Below, piece after piece: positions 53,030 to 62,342 of a stretch of 64,000 bases of DNA (positions are counted from its first letter, which is position 1; each line of letters begins with the position of its first letter). The notes under the pieces were generated by a model. The model ran no database searches. It was not told the DNA's origin and was given only the letters and a program-made list of their open reading frames with translations. The translations under genes and the position numbers were made by a program. This stretch comes from UBA9659 sp965208605. Its GTDB lineage: Bacteria > Pseudomonadota > Gammaproteobacteria > Pseudomonadales > Azotimanducaceae. The stretch is from assembly GCA_965208605.1 (NCBI GenBank), contig OZ242345.1, positions 1,612,001 to 1,676,000 on the forward strand, read 5' to 3'.

Positions 53030-54955
53030 ATGTCACAATCACAATCAAAGTCACAACCACAGGCACGGTCACAGTCACGAGCGCCAGCACCATTCCCGCT
53101 CCGTAGAGCAACTTATCGCCGCGGCTCAGTCTTGTTTGCGCTGGTCTATTGTCTTGCCGGGTCGGCTTCATTGTTTGCCGCCGATGCGAATAGCCAGGCT
53201 AAGCAGACACCAGACGCACAAGCAATGGAATTTTTTGACCAGGCCTTCTGGGCACATGTTGAGCGCAGTCCAGAATTTTTGACCCATCTCGGCATTAAAA
53301 AACGCTACGGTGAATGGGATGACTATTCCGAGAGTGGCGGTGAGGAAAGTTTGGCACTCACCAAGCAACAACTACAACAACTCGGGACGCTACTTAACCG
53401 GGAGCAATTGTCCAGCACCCATCAGATCAGCTACGACTTGTTTGAGTACGGCGCCCAGCGAGACATTGAAGCATATCAATGGCGATACCATAACTATCCG
53501 ATCAATCAGATGTTTGGGATTCATACTGCCTTACCAAGCACACTTATCAACCAACACAAGATTGACACCATTGAAGATGCACAAAAGTATATTGAACGCC
53601 TTAAAAATATACCGCGAGTGATGAAGGAGGTTATTCGCGGGCTGAAAAAACGCACCAAGATGGGCATTATCCCGCCGGCCTTCCTCTTCCCCAAATTCCA
53701 GCAAACGATTGATAATTTATTAACCGGTGCACCCTTTAAGAATCCTAGCCCGAGCGGTGCTCAGAGCAGCATTATGCAGGATTTTCAAATCAAGGTTGAC
53801 GCCCTGCTGAAGGCAGGCAAGATCTCCGAAAAAGAACATGTCCAACTCACAAAAGACGCGCGCGCGGCATTATCAAGATCCTTTCAATCCGGCTACAAGA
53901 AACTCAACAAACAACTCAAACGCATGCGGAAAAAAGCAACCGAAGCCGCCGGGGTATGGAAGTTCCCTAAGGGTAATGACTTCTACAAATGGCGTTTGCG
54001 GCAAATGACCACCACCAACTTGACTCCAGAAGAAATTCACCAGATAGGTCTGCAAGAAGTCGCGCGCATTCATAACGACATGCGCGCCATTATGGCCGCG
54101 GAGAGCTACAACGGTAGCCTGAAAAGATTTTTCCAAAAAGTACAGAGCATAACCCTACCCAACACCGAGGCGGGCCGACTTAAATACCTTGAGGATGCCA
54201 AGCAGGTTATTGATGATATTCAATCCAGGCTAGGGATGATGTTTATCAGAAGGCCAAAAGCGGAGCTCATCGTGAAGCGAGTGGAGGAATGGCGGGAAGC
54301 CAGCGCCGGCTCGGCATTTTATCAGCCCCCATCCCAGGACGGAAAACGTCCAGGAATCTATTACATCAACCTGCACAATATGGATGACATCCCCACCTAT
54401 CAATTAAAAGCACTCGCCTATCACGAGGGTATTCCCGGGCATCACATGCAAATCTCCTTGGCGCAGGAAATGGAAGACCTCCCGCTCTTCCGACAATATG
54501 GGCGCTATACCGCCTACACGGAGGGCTGGGGACTCTACGCTGAATATCTACCGAAGGAATTCGGGTTTTATGATGACGCCTATTCTGATTTTGGCAGATT
54601 GGCAATGGAGCTATGGCGTGCCTGCCGACTGGTTGTTGACACCGGTATTCACAACAAACGTTGGACAAGAGAGGAAGCGCAAGAATACCTGCGCGACAAC
54701 TCAGCAGAGTCAGAGGGCGAGATTGTGCGCGCAGTGGATAGATACATTGTGATGCCGGGGCAGGCGACCGCTTACATGATCGGCATGCTTAAGCTCCAAG
54801 AGCTGCGCGCGACGGCGCGGCAAATCCTAGGCGATCAATTTGATCTTCGAGAGTTCCACAAGATAGTCCTTGATAACGGTGCCATGCCATTACCTCAGCT
54901 AGAGGCTGTCGTCGATGATTGGATTGAGTCAGCTGCAAGACCCCTAGGCCACTGA
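53030..54955 (+). CDS. DUF885 metallopeptidase-like protein, exported
   Basis: 641 aa from ATG at 53030, 13 nt after AGGAG. An N-terminal Ser/Gln-rich stretch (MSQSQSKSQPQARSQSR) precedes a hydrophobic signal segment at about residues 32-50. HEGIPGHHMQ holds the zinc ligands (HExxGHH), and YTEGWGLYAEYL is the conserved follow-up motif, both typical of DUF885 carboxypeptidase-like proteins. It overlaps the convergent monooxygenase gene at the 3' end by 12 nt. Together with the amidohydrolase it may degrade peptides outside the cytoplasm. Confidence 0.85.
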   Translation: MSQSQSKSQPQARSQSRAPAPFPLRRATYRRGSVLFALVYCLAGSASLFAADANSQAKQTPDAQAMEFFDQAFWAHVERSPEFLTHLGIKKRYGEWDDYSESGGEESLALTKQQLQQLGTLLNREQLSSTHQISYDLFEYGAQRDIEAYQWRYHNYPINQMFGIHTALPSTLINQHKIDTIEDAQKYIERLKNIPRVMKEVIRGLKKRTKMGIIPPAFLFPKFQQTIDNLLTGAPFKNPSPSGAQSSIMQDFQIKVDALLKAGKISEKEHVQLTKDARAALSRSFQSGYKKLNKQLKRMRKKATEAAGVWKFPKGNDFYKWRLRQMTTTNLTPEEIHQIGLQEVARIHNDMRAIMAAESYNGSLKRFFQKVQSITLPNTEAGRLKYLEDAKQVIDDIQSRLGMMFIRRPKAELIVKRVEEWREASAGSAFYQPPSQDGKRPGIYYINLHNMDDIPTYQLKALAYHEGIPGHHMQISLAQEMEDLPLFRQYGRYTAYTEGWGLYAEYLPKEFGFYDDAYSDFGRLAMELWRACRLVVDTGIHNKRWTREEAQEYLRDNSAESEGEIVRAVDRYIVMPGQATAYMIGMLKLQELRATARQILGDQFDLREFHKIVLDNGAMPLPQLEAVVDDWIESAARPLGH

Positions 54956-56485
54956 GCTTTCTTCTTCCAGAAGGGCATCCTTAAGCCCGCCATCACGCAC
55001 CGGCTTTTCAAAACGAAGCGCGGCATCTGCTTCAATGGGTGCATGGCGAATCATCTTCCGGTCCTGCTTGAAGTCCTGCGTATTGCGCCAGCATCCTGCA
55101 TCACCCTGCTTAGGGAAGAGATGCATTGACCTTTGCATATAACCGGCGGTGAAGCTGTCAATCCATGGGCGTGCTGGCATGCCCTCATCCTCGGGGCGAA
55201 GCCGGGGCGTCACCTGTCGCATCCCTTTTTTGTCCAGATGGTTTAGCAGGCGGCACACATACTCGGATATCAAGTCTGCTCGCAGGGTCCAGGACGCATT
55301 GATGTACCCAAAGGTCTGCGCCAGGTTCGGAATGTCGGAATACATCATCCCCTTATAGGACCAGGTCTTAGCCAAATCCATGCGCTTATCGTCCACACTA
55401 ATCTCCAGCCCGGCGAGCACCGTCAACTTAAGCCCGGTCGCGGTAACAATGATGTCCGCCGGTAACACCTCGCCAGTGCTCAGCTTGAGCCCGTCCTCGG
55501 TAAAACAATCAATATGTTCCGTGACTACCTTGACGGTGCCCGCGTTGATGGCATTAAAAAGATCCGCATCGGGAATCAAACACAATCGCTGATCCCAGGG
55601 GTTGTAAGTCGGCGTGAAGTGCTTGTCCACATCGTACTCAGGGCCTAGGTGCTTTCTTACCAGAGCCAGTAATTTATTTTTGACTCTTAGGGGAGCAGTG
55701 CGAGTCTGGCGATAAAAGAACCGTTGCAGTTCCACATTTTTGAAGCGGGTAATGATGTAGGCAAGTTTATCGGGTAGGAATTTCCGCAACATATTGGCAA
55801 TCTTGTCTCGGGCTGGCAAGGATACGACATAGGTCGGGGAACGTTGTACCATAGTGACCTCAGCACCCTGAGTCGCTATGTTCGGCACCAGGGTCATGGC
55901 GGTAGCGCCGCTACCAATCACGACAACTTTCTTACCTGCATAGTGCATATCTTCTGGCCAGAACTGAGGATGAAGCACCTGCCCTTTGAAAGCCGCTACA
56001 TTTTTGAATTCTGGATCATGGGGCTGCTCATAGTTGTAGTAGCCGCCACAGATAAACAGGAAGTTACCGGTGAATGTAGTTTCTGCTTGCTCATTGGTGC
56101 CCCGCTGAGCGGCGCCACCCGTTCGGCTAACGGTCACCTTCCAGCAGACATCATCGGACGACCAGGCGGCCTTCGTTACCCTCTGCCCATGCTGTATCTT
56201 TTCCCTGAGCTTAAATTCATCAACCGTTGCATTGACATACTTCAAGATGGCGGGACCATCGGCAATGGCTTTGGCGTCCGTCCAGGGCTTGAAGCGAAAA
56301 CCAAGCGTGTGCATATCACTGTCGGACCTGATACCCGGATATCTGAACAGATCCCAGGTTCCGCCTATGGCATCTCGTCCTTCAAGTATGGTCCAGGTTT
56401 TGCTGGGGCATCGCTGCTGCAAATGCACCGCGGCACTCACCCCTGAAATCCCCGCACCGACAATAATCACATCATAGTGGTTCAC
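54944..56485 (-). CDS. Flavin-containing Baeyer-Villiger-type monooxygenase
   Basis: 513 aa. FAD site GAGISG (residues 10-15), NADPH site GSGATA (192-197), and the BVMO fingerprint FKGQVLHPQFWP (167-178) between them. It should insert oxygen next to a ketone or oxidise related substrates with NADPH. LEGRDAIGGTWDLFRYPGIR is also typical. No carrier or dehydrogenase operon partner is visible. Substrate unknown. Confidence 0.88.
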   Translation of the reverse strand: MNHYDVIIVGAGISGVSAAVHLQQRCPSKTWTILEGRDAIGGTWDLFRYPGIRSDSDMHTLGFRFKPWTDAKAIADGPAILKYVNATVDEFKLREKIQHGQRVTKAAWSSDDVCWKVTVSRTGGAAQRGTNEQAETTFTGNFLFICGGYYNYEQPHDPEFKNVAAFKGQVLHPQFWPEDMHYAGKKVVVIGSGATAMTLVPNIATQGAEVTMVQRSPTYVVSLPARDKIANMLRKFLPDKLAYIITRFKNVELQRFFYRQTRTAPLRVKNKLLALVRKHLGPEYDVDKHFTPTYNPWDQRLCLIPDADLFNAINAGTVKVVTEHIDCFTEDGLKLSTGEVLPADIIVTATGLKLTVLAGLEISVDDKRMDLAKTWSYKGMMYSDIPNLAQTFGYINASWTLRADLISEYVCRLLNHLDKKGMRQVTPRLRPEDEGMPARPWIDSFTAGYMQRSMHLFPKQGDAGCWRNTQDFKQDRKMIRHAPIEADAALRFEKPVRDGGLKDALLEEESSVA

Positions 56486-56530
56486 ATTACTTCTCTCATT
56501 TTACTTCTCTCATTTTACTTCTCTCATTGA
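56485..56530 (-). repeat. 14-bp tandem repeat before the monooxygenase gene
   Basis: On the minus strand ATGAGAGAAGTAAA occurs about three times in the 45 bp before the monooxygenase start. Each unit holds an AGAGAAG stretch that could act as a ribosome-binding site, and the last one is next to the ATG. The remaining gap to 56688 has no gene. Confidence 0.7.
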
Positions 56531-56688
56531 GTAGACAAATTATGCAATAGACCGGTCATCCTGCCAGAATTTCTACACATCATACACCAGCATTTTGCCG
56601 GTTCACCCAGCATTGCTCATGGCAGCAGCCTGACACTATTGTATTAGAGCCCGCAGCGGTTTTAATACAGTGTCTAGTGTCTCTCAGG

Positions 56689-57738
56689 CTATCTGAAGGG
56701 AAATGGGATTTGTTCTTGCTTTGGAGCCTTGGATGTCGCTGATGCTGGTGTCAATGTTTTTAATTCAGCGACAGAATCATAGCTATCAATCTGGGCTTCA
56801 TGGTCTTTAAAAAATGATGCAATATCTAAATCATCTATGCCGCTAGTTACCCACCTACCTCCAGAAGCAACGATATTTTTATTACCCGCAGTTTTATCCT
56901 CGGTTTCCTTCACCCAAAGAGGCACCCATTGTTTCTTTAAGTTTTCCTGCGCACCCGACCAGGTGCCACCTTTGATACCCGAATGAACAACCAAGGCTGC
57001 ATCCGACAAACAATAAATATACTTGTTGCGTTGCATTGCATGACCTACATGAAAACCCGCTTCTGGATGGAAAGGGGTAACAAGCACCAAATTGCCGGTC
57101 ATTAAGTGCTCTCGATACTTCACGTTGGATGTGGCTTTGAGCAAACCGTGATCTAGCACTCCAACTACATTGCCTTCGGCTGAGAGCGCAGCTTGCATAG
57201 CAGCTTCATCCACGCCTCTTGCACCGCCAGAGATTATTGAACGACCATTTTCCGCCGCAAGCACACCTATTTGACTGCTATAGTTTAGGTCTGCATCAGA
57301 GGTTTTTCGCGAACCGACGACAGCCAATCCGCCTTTATTAAGTAGGCGATGGTTACCACATCCAAAGAAGACAGGAGGTGAATTTTTTCCCAGTTTTTGC
57401 TTGATATACGCTGGATAATCAGCTTCTGAACGGGTCATGACCCATAAACCCGCCCGTAACCATTTTTCCATGGCGAGCGCCAGGGCGGAGCCACGGTCTA
57501 ACAATGCACTTATCCTATCAAGGGTGACTTTTTGATCTGCCCATCCCCTTAATGTGTCATGCAAACTACCGGTCATCAATGCTTCAGGTTTTTGCTTATT
57601 TTTATGCAACCAGGACGCGAATTGATTCCATTCTCCAAGCGTTAAGGGTTTCGCTCCTTTATTACTCGCCTTAGATGAATGAACGGATAAATGAACGGTG
57701 AGCAACAAGATTGCTTGTACCTGAGGCGTAACTGACAT
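56689..57738 (-). CDS. DprA-like protein, partner of RecQ-PRTase
   Basis: 349 aa from ATG at 57738, with GGGGGA 5 nt before. The TTG at 57750 is less likely. The Rossmann-like DprA core has LAVVGSRKTSDAD, IISGGARGVDEAAMQAAL and SDAALVVHSGIKGGTWSGA. It lacks a typical winged-helix tail. Its start is 15 bp after the RecQ-PRTase stop. DprA proteins bind single-stranded DNA. Here it is more likely part of the linked system than the transformation factor. Confidence 0.85.
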   Translation of the reverse strand: MSVTPQVQAILLLTVHLSVHSSKASNKGAKPLTLGEWNQFASWLHKNKQKPEALMTGSLHDTLRGWADQKVTLDRISALLDRGSALALAMEKWLRAGLWVMTRSEADYPAYIKQKLGKNSPPVFFGCGNHRLLNKGGLAVVGSRKTSDADLNYSSQIGVLAAENGRSIISGGARGVDEAAMQAALSAEGNVVGVLDHGLLKATSNVKYREHLMTGNLVLVTPFHPEAGFHVGHAMQRNKYIYCLSDAALVVHSGIKGGTWSGAQENLKKQWVPLWVKETEDKTAGNKNIVASGGRWVTSGIDDLDIASFFKDHEAQIDSYDSVAELKTLTPASATSKAPKQEQIPFPFR

Positions 57739-57753
57739 TTGATCCCCCAAGCC

Positions 57754-59841
57754 CTAGGTCTTATCAGCAGTTGCAAGCGCCATTGGATACACTGGGCCGC
57801 TACCAGACTGTTGCAAAAGTGCTGCAACTACTGTGATTGTCCAGCCAGAATGAATAATGTCATCAATTAATACTACTGGGCCATTCATAACATCTCTCAC
57901 CTCAAAAACACCATCAAGATTACTACATTGATGAAATCTGTTCTGCTGCATTTTTTGGGGTTCATTAGCTTTCTTCTTTATGATGACATCTAAAAACGGC
58001 AACCCAAGAATTGTAGCCACTCGGCTTGCAAAGTCAGGTACAAGTTGTGGGTGGTTCGTGGAAGGTACGCAGGTTACCCAAGTAGGTGAAGGGTCGGGTT
58101 TCCATCTATCTAACAACATTGTCGCCATCGCCTCAACGAGATCCTCAGTGAAGTGCCCAGCATGTTTTTCCTGCTGCACTTGTTCACCCCAGCCTGCATC
58201 ACGCCATCTAGACAGTATTCGTCCTTCCTGTGCGCGTAGGTTCAATGGTAATTTGCCGCTAAATCCATATTCTACAAAGGCATCAGGGGCAACCTGTATT
58301 TTTGGCTTAAAGGGTATGTCAGCTTGTCTCAAAAATAGAGCAGCTTTGTTTACAGTAGATTGTTCCCATGAAGTATCGACAATATTCTGTCCGCTACAAA
58401 TCGCACATTTACCACAGTCCTCTATCTCGTCATCATCAAGCGACTCTTGTAGAAATTTCATTAGACAAGTATTGCTATCAATATACCTTTGGACCTCTTG
58501 CCATTCATGTTCGCGTTGCTGGGTTATGCGTTCGATGCGTTCTTTATCCATTGAAAATGACACCGGCGTGCGCGCCCATTTTGTTCCTTGCTTAATGACA
58601 GGGGCTGGGTTTTCCACACTAATTAGTTTCAGTACCTTTCTAATTTGTCCGCTTTTCAAATTAAGATGTTTTTGGATTCCTATGACAGAAAGTTGCCCAT
58701 GTTCGGCGAGTACATTCAGTATATCGTTGACTTGCTCTTCATTGGGAAATGCACTGGTTCGAAAAAACCTATTAATAACAGCGTCCTCTACACCTGATAA
58801 TAAAACACCTGTTGCGTTGATAGTGCGCCCCGCTCTACCCACCTGTTGATAATAGGCGACGATGGAACCGGGTGCCTGATAATGAATAACAAACCCAATA
58901 TCGGGCTTGTCGTAGCCCATGCCTAACGCAGTCGTCGCGACTAGTACTTTTATCTTATTGTTGAAGAGTTGGTCTTCAAGATGTTCTCTATATTCGCTAC
59001 TGCTACTGAATTCATCTTTATCTACCCTGGCGTGGTAGGCGTGGGCGTCAATATCATTTTGACGTAGCCATTCTGCAACCTGGTCCGCATCGGGAGTTGT
59101 CAATGTATAGACAACGCCTGTTCCATATAGATTGGGAATATGTTTCGCCATCCATGCTAAACGCGCGGGTTGGTCTTTCATTCTTATTGTTTGTAGTGAA
59201 AGCGACTTCCTAACGAGGGAGCCACGATAAATTTCGACATCTTCTAATTGCTGCTGAACATCTTCAATAACGCGCTTATTGGCAGTGGCAGTTGTGCCTA
59301 ATAGAGGCATGTTAGGGGGCATTTGCTTTAAGATATTCACTAGCCGTTGATAATCTGGACGAAAGTCATGCCCCCAATCAGAAATACAATGCACTTCATC
59401 TACTACGAACAATCCTATCCTGTCAGCAATGGGCAATAGCCAATTATCAACAAAATCTTCGTTCGATAAACGTTCTGGCGATATAAGTATCGCATCTACT
59501 TTATTTTCGTGTATTCGGGTTTTAATTTCCCCCCAATCAGACATATTAGAGGAGTTTATTGTCACTGCACTAATGCCTAGTCGTTGCGCCGCTTCAACTT
59601 GATTACGCATCAAAACGAGAAGAGGCGATATGATGATTGTTGGCCCCATGCCTTGATCGCGAAATATTTTAGTACTGATAAAATAAACGGCACTCTTGCC
59701 CCAACCAGTTCGTTGAACCACCATAGTTTTGCGGCGCCGATTCACGATTCTGTCTATGGATTCCCATTGACCATCTCGAAATTTTGCGTTCCTGTCCCCA
59801 ACAGCAGTTTTAAGTAATAACTCGGCTTGCTGCTTGTGCAT
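57754..59841 (-). CDS. RecQ-like helicase fused to phosphoribosyltransferase
   Basis: 695 aa from ATG at 59841 with AAGGA upstream; an in-frame GTG at 59877 would add 12 residues. Walker A TGWGKS (45-50), DEVH (148-151), TTATA, and QQVGRAGR give the RecQ helicase core. A Cys set (NTCLMKF, DCGKCAIC) resembles its zinc domain. The last ~130 residues form a type I phosphoribosyltransferase: VVLIDDIIHSGWT (about 656-668) is the PRPP loop. The order and coupling to DprA resemble the DprA/PRTase (ShosTA-type) modules. The substrate of the PRTase part is unknown. Confidence 0.85.
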   Translation of the reverse strand: MHKQQAELLLKTAVGDRNAKFRDGQWESIDRIVNRRRKTMVVQRTGWGKSAVYFISTKIFRDQGMGPTIIISPLLVLMRNQVEAAQRLGISAVTINSSNMSDWGEIKTRIHENKVDAILISPERLSNEDFVDNWLLPIADRIGLFVVDEVHCISDWGHDFRPDYQRLVNILKQMPPNMPLLGTTATANKRVIEDVQQQLEDVEIYRGSLVRKSLSLQTIRMKDQPARLAWMAKHIPNLYGTGVVYTLTTPDADQVAEWLRQNDIDAHAYHARVDKDEFSSSSEYREHLEDQLFNNKIKVLVATTALGMGYDKPDIGFVIHYQAPGSIVAYYQQVGRAGRTINATGVLLSGVEDAVINRFFRTSAFPNEEQVNDILNVLAEHGQLSVIGIQKHLNLKSGQIRKVLKLISVENPAPVIKQGTKWARTPVSFSMDKERIERITQQREHEWQEVQRYIDSNTCLMKFLQESLDDDEIEDCGKCAICSGQNIVDTSWEQSTVNKAALFLRQADIPFKPKIQVAPDAFVEYGFSGKLPLNLRAQEGRILSRWRDAGWGEQVQQEKHAGHFTEDLVEAMATMLLDRWKPDPSPTWVTCVPSTNHPQLVPDFASRVATILGLPFLDVIIKKKANEPQKMQQNRFHQCSNLDGVFEVRDVMNGPVVLIDDIIHSGWTITVVAALLQQSGSGPVYPMALATADKT

Positions 59842-59882
59842 GACATTCCTTGCAATGGTTTGATGCTCAGGTGCCACAGCGG

Positions 59883-61115
59883 TCAGGACACCGAGCGGTG
59901 GACTGCCCGGTCTACCCAGATTCGTTCCGTCGTTGAGTTATATCTGGCATAAAAAGGGCGCGACATATTGCGCGCATAGTCCCGCATGCTTGCCTTCGCC
60001 TCATGCAGAGAATCCGCAACAAAATAGATCGGTTGATAGGTCGTGATCGGGAAATCCTGTTCCGCCGCGACTGCCGCATCCCATTCATGATATTCACAGT
60101 CGCCAGATGTGGTGTCTGCAGGGTCGCAGGCATGCGCCAACTCACCGGTGCTGGACAATAATCCTGAACCGTAGGCCTTGTATTTGCCTGCCTCGCGAAC
60201 CAGCCCAAACTCCACGGCATGCCAATAACATCGAGCAAGTCGGATGATTTCATCATCGCTTGCACCGAGGCTCGCAAGCCCAATCTCCTGGGAAAGCTCC
60301 GCAAACGCGGGGTCAGCAAACATGGGCGCATGGCCAATCATTTCATGACACACATCCGGCTCAGGCGTATAGGCTGGTACTGATGAATGTCTGATGTATT
60401 GGGTTGCGAAGAAAACGCGAAACGCCAGCCCGCCAAGAAAATCCCGACTAGACAACAAACTGGCAACGGGACGCAACCGGAAGCCGGTTCTCGCACTGAT
60501 AAAGTCACTCACCTCCCGGCTCAGAGGAATATGTTCTGTATAGCCGCAATGACTTTCCAAGGTTGCCAGGGCGCTCAGATATTCTCGGCAGGCATAGCGC
60601 TGGTGCAGGGGTTTGAGCGCGGCATATACCTGGCGCCAGGTGGCATGCTCGGCGTCCGTATAGGGCGCCGGGGGTATGTCGTCGCCGTGGCGATAGTCAC
60701 GCGCCAAACGTTCAATCTCGCTACGTCTTTCACGATAGGCATGATCATTAAATCCAGGATGCTCTGATTGGAGTTCAACGCCGGCTTCCAGGATGTTGTT
60801 CGCTACCCGATCAAGTTCAGCGATATGGCGTGGAAACCAAGGCACTACCTTTTCATCCAGCACCAGTAATTTCAAAGCAGATTCATTGAGTGCTTCAATC
60901 ACAGCTTCAATCTGCTGGCTACCGCGCGCACCTTCACAATCCACATAAAAGTCAAACTGCGCGGCGCGCGCCGGCCGAGATTCAATATGAGTCAAATTCA
61001 CGCCATGCTGGGTAAAGGTGCTGAGCGCCGCTTCCAATGCACCGGGGCGATCAATAAGCTCTATCAGCATAGAGACCCGTGCATCTGACTGCGCGGCATG
61101 TTGTTGCTCTGACAT
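59883..61115 (-). CDS. Aromatic amino acid hydroxylase (phenylalanine 4-monooxygenase-like) with ACT domain
   Basis: 410 aa. Residues 14-85 form an ACT domain (VSMLIELIDRPGALEAALST). The pterin-dependent catalytic domain follows (about 110-400). The iron ligands are His257, His262 (CHEMIGHAP) and Glu302 (YWHAVEFG), with the 40-residue spacing of human PAH (290 to 330). Many bacterial PAH proteins are about 270 aa and have no ACT domain, so this is the longer eukaryote-like form. It probably turns Phe into Tyr. No pterin dehydratase gene (phhB) is adjacent. Confidence 0.9.
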   Translation of the reverse strand: MSEQQHAAQSDARVSMLIELIDRPGALEAALSTFTQHGVNLTHIESRPARAAQFDFYVDCEGARGSQQIEAVIEALNESALKLLVLDEKVVPWFPRHIAELDRVANNILEAGVELQSEHPGFNDHAYRERRSEIERLARDYRHGDDIPPAPYTDAEHATWRQVYAALKPLHQRYACREYLSALATLESHCGYTEHIPLSREVSDFISARTGFRLRPVASLLSSRDFLGGLAFRVFFATQYIRHSSVPAYTPEPDVCHEMIGHAPMFADPAFAELSQEIGLASLGASDDEIIRLARCYWHAVEFGLVREAGKYKAYGSGLLSSTGELAHACDPADTTSGDCEYHEWDAAVAAEQDFPITTYQPIYFVADSLHEAKASMRDYARNMSRPFYARYNSTTERIWVDRAVHRSVS

Positions 61116-61144
61116 TCTAGTTCCTCAAAAACACTCCCCGAGGC

Positions 61145-61927
61145 TCACCTCACCATCACCTGGCCACCATCAAGGACCAACGCCTGACCGGTCATATAAC
61201 TCGCTGCTCGAGAAGCCAAGAAGACCCCAACGCCACGCAATTCTTCTGGCTCACCAAAACGTTTCAGGGTCACCTCATCCGCCGGGTATTCGTTACCCTC
61301 TTTATCTTGCCAGAGGACCTGGGCAAATTTGGTTTTGTATAGCCCCGGGCAGAGGGCGTTGATTCTAATGTTGTGTTGCCCATATTCCGCCGCCAGGTTT
61401 CTGACTAGCGCTAGTTCCGCCGCTTTGGCGATGGTATAAGCACCCAATACCGTTGACGGTTGGAAGGCACCACTCGATGCGGTAATCACAATCACCCCGT
61501 CCTTTTTCTGCACCATGTCTGGCAACACCATGTGGCATAGCCAAAGATTGGAGCGCACATTACTGTTCATAGTCTTGTCAAATGCTTCATCAGGAATGTC
61601 TTTAGATGGCCCGTAGTGAGGATTCACCCCCGCGTTGTTGATCAGAATATCAATCTTGCCCAATCTGACATGGGTTTCATCCACCAGATTTTGGAGCTGT
61701 TCCTTGGAACCAACATTACCGGCAACGGCGATTGCTCTTTCCTCCCCGCACATTGCATTAATTTCATCCGCCGTCTGTTGACAAACATCCCCCTTACGGC
61801 TGGAAACGACTACCTTCGCGCCCGCAAGTGCTAGCCCTTCCGCCAGGGCGCGCCCCATACCGATAGAGGAGCCTGTGGTTAATGCGACCTTTCCGGTCAG
61901 GTCAAAAAGTGCTGCTAGGTTGGGCAT
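61145..61927 (-). CDS. SDR-family oxidoreductase
   Basis: 260 aa classical short-chain dehydrogenase. Cofactor motif TGSSIGMG (18-25), NNAG (97-100), catalytic Ser near 151, Tyr164 and Lys168 (AYTIAKAA). The end has YMTGQALVLDGGQVMVR. The reaction is NAD(P)H-dependent but the substrate cannot be read. It is 29 bp upstream of the hydroxylase on the same strand, so the two may be one transcript. Confidence 0.88.
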   Translation of the reverse strand: MPNLAALFDLTGKVALTTGSSIGMGRALAEGLALAGAKVVVSSRKGDVCQQTADEINAMCGEERAIAVAGNVGSKEQLQNLVDETHVRLGKIDILINNAGVNPHYGPSKDIPDEAFDKTMNSNVRSNLWLCHMVLPDMVQKKDGVIVITASSGAFQPSTVLGAYTIAKAAELALVRNLAAEYGQHNIRINALCPGLYKTKFAQVLWQDKEGNEYPADEVTLKRFGEPEELRGVGVFLASRAASYMTGQALVLDGGQVMVR

Positions 61928-62204
61928 GCTGGTCTCTCGCTGTTGTTGTTAATGATTGTTAAGGGTTGTTAATAGTCGTTAAGGATTATAAAGGGTCGTC
62001 ATGGATTGTCACCCAGAGGATAACACGCCAGCACCAGCAACAGGCATGCAGACCAGACTCGGGGGACATTAACCGCCGCTTGAACGACACTCCCTATATT
62101 GCTACATTATGCGACCCTGAGGGAGTGGCTGGATGTTCATGGTAGGAGCAAAGCCAGACACTCTTGAAGCGCAAACGTCATAGCAAGGCTGTCAATACAC
62201 AATC

Positions 62205-62281
62205 AGGAGCGTAGCTCAGTTGGTTAGAGCATCGTCTCGACAAGGCGAGGGTCCTCGGTTCGAATCCGAGCGTTCCTACCA
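62205..62281 (+). tRNA. tRNA-Val (GAC), with C at position 33
   Basis: 77 nt. Acceptor AGGAGCG pairs with CGTTCCT, D-arm GCTC/GAGC, anticodon stem TCGTC/GGCGA with loop TCGACAA and anticodon GAC (62239-62241), T-arm CTCGG-TTCGAAT-CCGAG, CCA encoded. Position 33, normally U, is C here, and the stem has one G-U pair. The place before thrS is usual. Confidence 0.9.
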
Positions 62282-62342
62282 GCTTCCTTAAAGTTGCTAC
62301 ATGTGGCCTCTGGTAAGGGTCACCACTGAAAGCGAGGATAAA

